Shown here piece after piece: positions 57,286-64,000 of a stretch of 64,000 nt of DNA. A program made the translations under genes and the position numbers. Source of the stretch: Amphiduros pacificus (Eukaryota > Annelida > Polychaeta > Phyllodocida > Hesionidae). The notes beneath the pieces were generated by a model, which was not told where the DNA came from, did not search any database, and saw only the letters and a program-made list of their open reading frames with translations. The stretch is from NCBI GenBank assembly GCA_949316495.1, contig OX439010.1:14485309-14549308 (forward strand), given 5' to 3'. How positions within the stretch are numbered: position 1 is the first letter of the stretch; every line of letters begins with the position of its first letter.

Positions 57286-58735
57286 AAATATATATAAATA
57301 TTTCACATTTTAATAAATGTTATAATGAATTTATACAGGTATTTTCTATTTCAAAATATATTCATTCAACAAATAGATGTTGGTTTCAGGAGACTGTTTC
57401 ATGTTTATCTTAATTTTACTCCTGAAGCAAACGTCACTATTTTAAGAACATTTGAAGTCTTCATGTGGGTTAACTGGAAAATATTATCAAATCTGACAAC
57501 TACGCCATAATTTGTATAATATATCTCTTTCAGAAGCGATCGATATAATATAATTTTCAGCTGTAGTTTAGTATTTCCTTTCTTGAAAATAACATATTTT
57601 TTCATATTTCTTTATTTTGAAGTAAATTCACCGACGACTATGCCCCGTTCAAAGTTTGATATTTTCTCCGAAAGAAATAACACGATGTGGGAAATCAACA
57701 TTGTCAAACGATACATACAAAGTGATTTCTTTTTTCAATGATTGGTCATTAAATATATTTGTCATTGATGTTGTTTTTGTAGTAAGAATATCATACACAC
57801 CCATTGGCGAAAGCAATAAGGGAAAATACCAAGGAAATTAGTTTGTTTGAAACCAGTGTGGGAGATTTAAAATTTGAATTTGGACCAGTCGCTAGTGAAG
57901 GTTGAACTTTCAATATATTTTGTAAAGGTTTCAGCAATAATAAATGTAATTATTGCTGTATGGTTTACAGTTTTGTTATGGGACTATACAGAATATATAT
58001 CTGTATTAGAAGAGCAAGTTTACTGTTATTTTAGGCACTGTAGAAGGTGCTGTTTGGAAACACTATAATTTCCTTATTGATATCAGTTGCTTAATTAATG
58101 AAAGTAGAATCAACATTGTATGGGTCTCATATATATTCCACAAATGTGTTTTGTTGTTTTAGGTTTGCACAAATATCTTTAAAAAGAAAACATATGGGAA
58201 AGACAAACTTAAGACAATCTTGAAAGAGAAACAAATATTTTTTTTCAGAAATTCAGACCACTGGGAATCTGAAAATGCTATTTTAGATTTTCTATTGTCC
58301 GTAACCCAAAACCTACGCTACATTTATTAATCCCAAGTAGATGTATAATCTTTTTGAGGACATTTGGGGAAATCTAATGCTATAATACAAACACAATGTG
58401 TGTATTTTATATGACTTGGTTGCCCAGGTGATGTAGGTCAAATTCCTGTGTGTACACCGGCTTGTACTTTGATGAATACCAGATTATTTATCGATTTCTA
58501 TTCTCAGGGGTTGAAAGTAATTTTATGTTTCCTTATAATTAGCTTACATCTCGCCTGGATTTGACCTGGGCTCCATTTCTGGAGAGGTCTTCACATATTT
58601 TGACAAATTGAGTTCATTTGTGTTGGCGCTGAAATGTGAGAATTTGCTGTTGCATTGTTAGGTCAGTTACCATCGCAGATAAAATCTGATGGTAATAGGT
58701 GAAAGCGCAATATTCAATAGTCTATTTTTCAGGGC
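57286..58735. other. intergenic, no gene seen
   Basis: AT-rich. Frames of 60-66 codons (57231-58068) are unremarkable. Confidence 0.35.
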
Positions 58736-58738
58736 ATT

Positions 58739-61690
58739 AACGGCAAGAATTATTTGTTTTCATTTATAGCATCTCTAATTCAACAGGACCTTTGGATTGA
58801 TTCATCTGGACTTCATATTATGGGTAACATGGTTCATCCAATGAATTGTGAGGTTTATCAGGAACCCCATACAGTGAGTTATTAGGCCTCATACAGTGAG
58901 CCATCAGGACCCAATACCGTGAGTTATCAAGATCCAATACCGTGAGTTATCAGAACCCCATACAGTGAGTTATTAGGCCTCATACAGTGAGTCATCAGGA
59001 CCCAATACCGTGAGTTATCAAGATCCAATACGTGAGTTATCAGGACCCCATACAGTGAGTTATTAGGTCCCATACAGTGAGTTATCAGGACCCATAACGG
59101 CAAGAATTATTTGTTTTCATTTATAGCATCTCTAATTCAACAGGACCTATGGATTGATTCATCTGGACTTCATATTATGGGTAACATGGTTCATCCAATG
59201 AATTGTGAGGTTTATCAGGACCCCCATACAGTGAGTTATTAGGCCTCATACAGTGAGTCATCAGGACCCAATACCGTGAGTTATCAAGATCCAATACCGT
59301 GAGTTATCAGGACCCCATACAGTGAGTTATCAAGACCCCATACAGTGAGTTATTAGGCCCCATACAGTGAGTGATCAGGGCCCCATAAAGTGAGTTATTA
59401 GGCCCCATACGGTGAGTTATCAGGACCCCATACAGTGAGTTTTCAGGACCCCATACAGTGAGTTATTAGGCCCCATACAGTGAGTTATAAGGACCCCATA
59501 CAGTGAGTTATCAGGACCCCATACAGTGAGTTATTAGGCCCCATACAGTGAGTTATCAGGACCCTATACAGTGAGTTATCAGGACCCCATACAGTGAGTT
59601 ATAAAGACCCCATACAGTGAGTTATTAGGCCCCATACAGTGAGTTATCAAGAACCCATACAGTGAGTTATCAAGAACCCATACAGTGAGTCATCAGGACC
59701 CCATACAGTGAGTTATTAGGCCCCATACAGTGAGTTATCAGGACCCCATACAGTGAGTTATCAAGACCCAATACAGTGAGTTATCAAGACCCAATACAGT
59801 GAGTTATCAAGACCTAATACAGTGAGTTATCAGGACCCCATACAGTGAGTTATCAGGGCCCCATACAGTGAATCATCAGGACCCCATACAGTGAGTTATC
59901 AAGAACCAATACAGTGAGTTATCAGGACCCCATACAGTGAGTTATCAGGACCCCATACAGTGAGTTATCAAGACCCAATACAGTGAGTTATCAGGACCCC
60001 ATACAGTGAGTTATCAGGACCCCATACAGTGAGTTATCAGGTCCCCATACAGTGAGTCATCAGGACCCCATACAGTGAGTTATCAAGACCCCATACAGTG
60101 AGTCACCAGGACCCCATAGAGTGAGTTATCAAGAACCAATACAGTGAGTTATCAGGACCCCATACAGTGAGTTATCAGGACCCCATACGGTGAGTTATCA
60201 AGACCCAATACAGTGAGTTATCAAGACCCAATACAGTGAGTTATAAAGAACCAATACAGTGAGTTATTAGGCCCCATACAGTGAGTTATCAAGACCCCAT
60301 ACAGTGAGTCATCAGGACCCCATACAGTGAGTTATTAGGCCCCATACAGTGAGTGATCAGGGCCCCATACAGTGAGTTATTAGGCCCCATACGGTGATAT
60401 ATCAGGACCCCATACAGTGAGTTATCAAGACCCCATACAGTGAGTTATTAGGCCCCATACAGTGAGTGATCAGGGCCCCATACAGTGAGTTATCAGGACC
60501 CCATACAGTGAGTTATCAGGACCCCATACAGTGAGTTTTCAGGACCCCATACAGTGAGTTATCAGGGCCCCATACAGTGAGTTATCAGGACCCCATACAG
60601 TGAGTTATCAGGACCCCATACGGTGAGTTATCAAGACCCAATACAGTGAGTTATCAAGACCCAATACAGTGAGTTATAAAGACCCCATACAGTGAGTTAT
60701 TAGGCCCCATACAGTGAGTTATCAAGACCCCATACAGTGAGTCATCAGGACCCCATACAGTGAGTTATCAAGACCCAATACAGTGAGTTATCAGGACCCC
60801 ATACAGTGAGTTATTAGGACCCCATACAGTGAGTTTCCAGGACCCAATACAGTGAGTTATCAGGACCCCATACAGTGAGTTATCAGGACCCCATACAGTG
60901 AGTTATCAGGACCCATAACGGCAAGAATTATTTGTTTTCATTTATAGCATCTCTAATTCAACAGGACCTATGGATTGATTCATCTGGACTTCATATTATG
61001 GGTAACATGGTTCATCCAATGAATTGTGAGGTTTATCAGGACCCCCATACAGTGAGTTATTAGGCCTCATACAGTGAGTCATCAGGACCCAATACCGTGA
61101 GTTATCAAGATCCAATACCGTGAGTTATCAGGACCCCATACAGTGAGTTTTCAGGACCCCATACAGTGAGTTATTAGGCCCCATACAGTGAGTTTTCAGG
61201 GCCCCATACAGTGAGTTATCAGGACCCCATACAGTGAGTTATCAGGACCCCCATACAGTGGGTTTTCAGGACCCCATACAGTGAGTTATCAGGGCCCCAT
61301 ACAGTGAGTTATCAGGACCCCATACGGTGAGTTATCAAGACCCCATACAGTGAGTTATCAAGAACCAATACAGTGAGTTATCAAGACCCAATACAGTGCG
61401 TTATAAAGACCCCATACAGTGAGTCATCAGGACCCCATACAGTGAGTCATCAGGACCCCATACAGTGAGTTATCAGGACCCCATACAGTGAGTTATCAGG
61501 TCCCCATACAGTGAGTTATCAGGCCCCATACAGTGAGTTATCAAGACCCAATACAGTGAGTTATCAGGAGCTCATCCAATGAATTATGAGGTTTATCAGA
61601 ACCCCATACAGTGAGTTATGGGGTTATCAGGACCTCGTCTAATGAGTCATGGGATTTGTCAGGACCTTATTCAATGGGTTATGGGGTTTA
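58739..61690. repeat. 23-bp minisatellite with three interspersed 125-bp blocks
   Basis: Over 100 units of 22-24 bp ('atacagtgagttatcagg' + 'acccc', with 'ttaggcccc' and 'tcaagaccc' variants). A block of about 125 bp starting 'aacggcaagaattatttg' and ending 'tccaatgaattgtgagg' occurs at 58739, 59096 and 60917. The first marks the array's left end; the others were carried in by large block duplications (357 and 1821 bp apart). Degenerate units ('catccaatgaattatgagg') mark the right end. Each unit contains GTGAGT, a splice-donor-like word. Confidence 0.95.
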
Positions 61691-62465
61691 CTGATTTATT
61701 TGTTTCCCCAGGGCCTCATCTGATATCGAATATGGTCTATTTGTCAACACATCTGTGGAAATGTCATAAAAGATTTCTGTTACACACATTGTGAAATATA
61801 GATATTTTTTCAGCATGACATTATGAAGTGTGACCTTTGCATTATGGGATTAAACACATTGGATGAACATTTTGTGGTCAACAAAGTTTTATGAGTGGAC
61901 TTGAATGCATCATATTATCTATATCTTCATAAACTTGTCAAGGCTCTTTAAAACACTGCAAATTATTCATTGCATGGCTTACCTACAGTCACTACATTCA
62001 CTATGATATGAATAAGTATTTTTTTAACAACGAAGGACATTTTAATAAACACAATCTTCAGGCAGACTATTTCCACATCAATGATGAAATTAAATAAAAT
62101 GAAACAAATGTCATACTCTGGATATGGAGTAATTCATGATATCCTGGAATCGAATATCATATGATATTACTCCAGCTAATAATTACCATGTTTACTGGGG
62201 GCGTCTCGAGGGTACTATTCTGAGTGTGAACTTCCTGTCCTGCGGGGTTACATGGGGGGCATTTACTAATTATTATGGTAAATTATCAGCTCATATTTAC
62301 TGTGCTATATTTACTATCTACTGCACTAAAGTCAATGGTATTAGTAGTCTCATAAGATTGATTCTAATGTTTATATAATGTTTTGCTTTATTGTATAATG
62401 TATATGCAGAAATAAATACATACATACATACATCTCTTCTGGCTGTAATATGAGGTAGTACATTA
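61691..62465. other. intergenic with (ACAT)n tail-like tract
   Basis: An 80-codon frame at 62136-62378 is followed by 'gaaataaatacatacatac', which could be the end of a retroposed element, but the frame has no recognised motif. Confidence 0.3.
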
Positions 62466-62474
62466 TCTGGGAAT

Positions 62475-62992
62475 TACAGTTAGAGTTAGAGTGTTACAGT
62501 GCTCTGAGAGCTAGAGAATAACAGTGCTCTGAGAGTAAGAGTATTACAGTACTCTGATGTTAGAGTATTACAGTACTCTGATAGTTAGAGTATTACAGTG
62601 CTCTGAGAGTTAGAGTATTACAGTGCTCTGAGAGTTAGAGTATTACAATACCCTGAGAGTTAGAGTATTACAGTGCTCTGTGAGTTAGAGAATTACAGTG
62701 CTCTGTGAGTTAGAGTATTACAGTGCTCTGAGAGTTAGAGTATTACAATACCCTGAGAGTTAGAGTATTACAGTACTCTGATAGTTAGAGTATTACAGTA
62801 CTCTGATGTTAGAGTATTACAGTACTCTGAGAGTTAGAGTATTACAATACCCTGAGATTAAGAGTATCACAGTGCTCTGAGAGTTAGAGTATTACAGTAC
62901 TCTGATAGTTAGAGTATTACAGTACTCTGATAGTTAGAGTATTACAATGCTCCGAGAGTTAGAAAATTACAATACTGTGAGAGTTAGAGTAT
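62475..62992. repeat. 25-bp minisatellite
   Basis: About 20 units of 'gagagttagagtattacagt' + 'gctct', some lacking 'gag' or with 'ataccct'. Confidence 0.95.
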
Positions 62993-64000
62993 CTCAGGAC
63001 TCATTTAGTAAGAACCAGATCCAACATAACACAAATGTACTTCAATGGGGTGTTACAATTTTATATATTTTAGTTAGGACAAATTTGAATCATGATAATC
63101 ATCATAGGAAATGGTGAACACCCTGTTTAAGTACCCCAGTGTGAGAACCTGCTTTTGTGGCATTATTTTTAATATCGTACACACTGGGAATCATTCTGCC
63201 TGTACTGCAAATGTGGATGTTGATCACGATATACTGTATATTATTAGACAATTAAGCTGTTCCCATGTATCAAATTATATGCCAAATTATAATCTCCTGA
63301 TTATATATTATGGATCATCTATTCCAAATTATATAACATTATACAGCTGTATTGTAATAGTAATGGCTGTTAGTGTATCTTCACATGAAATTATGAAGAT
63401 CATTATTATAAACCCCGATATTTGGAAAATATCCAGGCTAATAGTGGAGCACAAAGACCCACAATGGGAAATCACCGTAATATATGTGTATATGTAAGAC
63501 ATTGGACTATTTTTTATGGTGACCTTTGACCTGTTGTTTTACAACAACATGTAGGGGTATATGGACGGGTGAACATTGAAAATATTTTCAAAGGAAATTA
63601 CTTGGTATGCCCAGCATAGCCACCAGTAAACATTTGATAATATAACATAGTGATAATATGAAAGATATCGGTAGGTTAGTAAATTTAGTATGAACTATCT
63701 GACAAATGATTCCCGTCTTGATCAGATCCTTGGATCCTGAAAACAAGAAACATAGTTCAACCATAGTTCAAGATTTCAGACATACAATGTACGAGATATA
63801 TGGTTGTTATTCCTCTGCTTTGCATCGGTAGTATTGCTCTCATTCAGTTTTCATACTACCTCTGCTGTCATTGCCCTGTTTTTTTATCTCAATCAAAGTT
63901 TGGAATTCCCCAGGTCATAAATACTCAATACCAGATAAAAACATCCAATATGAATTGACCAACATCAGGCTATGACTTGGGATCAGGTGTCAGACTCGTA
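62993..64000. other. right edge of window, no gene called
   Basis: A 128-codon + strand frame (63111-63497) contains no domain, membrane pattern or splice logic that I recognise; it may be chance. The rest is AT-rich unique DNA. Confidence 0.35.

Noticed and set aside
58739-61690. CRISPR-like or telomere-like array
   Set aside because: Units are contiguous, variable and lack unique spacers; the sequence is not a telomere motif.
62136-62432. Retroposed gene with (ACAT)n tail
   Set aside because: The 80-codon frame has no recognised motif and no target duplication was found.
63111-63497. 128-codon + strand frame near the right edge
   Set aside because: Composition follows the AT-rich background and no domain was recognised.
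1-64000. LTR retroelements, Polintons or other virus-like elements
   Set aside because: No long terminal repeats, protease/integrase or capsid-like motifs were recognised; all RT pieces are of LINE type.

Overview
The window is eukaryotic and AT-rich. It comes from a repeat-dense animal genome, most likely a lophotrochozoan and probably a mollusc. The basis is one intron-containing Ras-family gene with GT-AG splice sites, several tRNA-headed SINE families (the commonest ends in an 'accccaaacaaac' tail of a kind I associate with molluscs), pieces of at least three LINE lineages, short TIR elements, and a very heavy load of minisatellites. The mollusc assignment is inference. No prokaryotic, organellar or retrovirus-like sequence was recognised.

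Gene content: I can support one protein-coding host gene, on the + strand at 3352-7981. Three exons with phase-1 introns encode a 220-residue DIRAS/RASD-like small GTPase with a complete G domain, a polybasic tail and a C-terminal CTIL prenylation box. It has Ala at the Ras G12 position and Leu at the Ras Q61 position, so it is predicted to hydrolyse GTP poorly. No other convincing host exon was found. A TATA-like promoter with a possible non-coding first exon near 12.26-12.48 kb is only a suggestion.

Layout: 1-3330 is almost all minisatellite (33-, 30- and 42-bp units), the last array ending about 20 bp before the gene's ATG. 3352-7981 is the GTPase gene, whose second intron holds a LINE 3' fragment and a dispersed repeat. 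8-17 kb is SINE-rich and carries a 61-bp array (12.84-14.11 kb) and a long foldback element (about 14.91-15.73 kb). 17.3-18.1 kb is a 12-bp array. 20.3-23.7 kb is a cluster of foldback elements (a TA-flanked mariner-like element, an element with 8-bp target duplication of hAT type, and others) that also holds four perfect TGACGTCA sites. 25.3-26.1 kb is a 39-bp array. 29.7-31.3 kb is a broken LINE with endonuclease and RT pieces. 35.1-37.1 kb and 53.5-55.8 kb are diverged direct copies of one roughly 2-kb segment, each carrying its own later SINE insertion while the other preserves the empty site. 40.5-41.1, 45.1-45.4 and 47.3-48.2 kb are further minisatellites. 48.8-49.8 kb is a 5'-truncated LINE with a (TTA)n tail and 51.9-52.6 kb is an L1/Tx1-like RT fossil. 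58.7-61.7 kb is the largest array (about 23-bp units with three interspersed copies of a 125-bp block), followed by a 25-bp array at 62.5-63.0 kb.

By my tally about 11 kb (roughly 17%) of the window is tandem repeat. Most long reading frames lie in these arrays and are by-products of unit lengths divisible by three. The points most worth following up are the naturally substituted G12/Q61 GTPase, the reciprocal empty-site duplication, the CRE/E-box-bearing short elements, and the arrays whose units repeat recognisable regulatory words (AP-1, AGGTCA, splice-donor-like and splice-acceptor-like).
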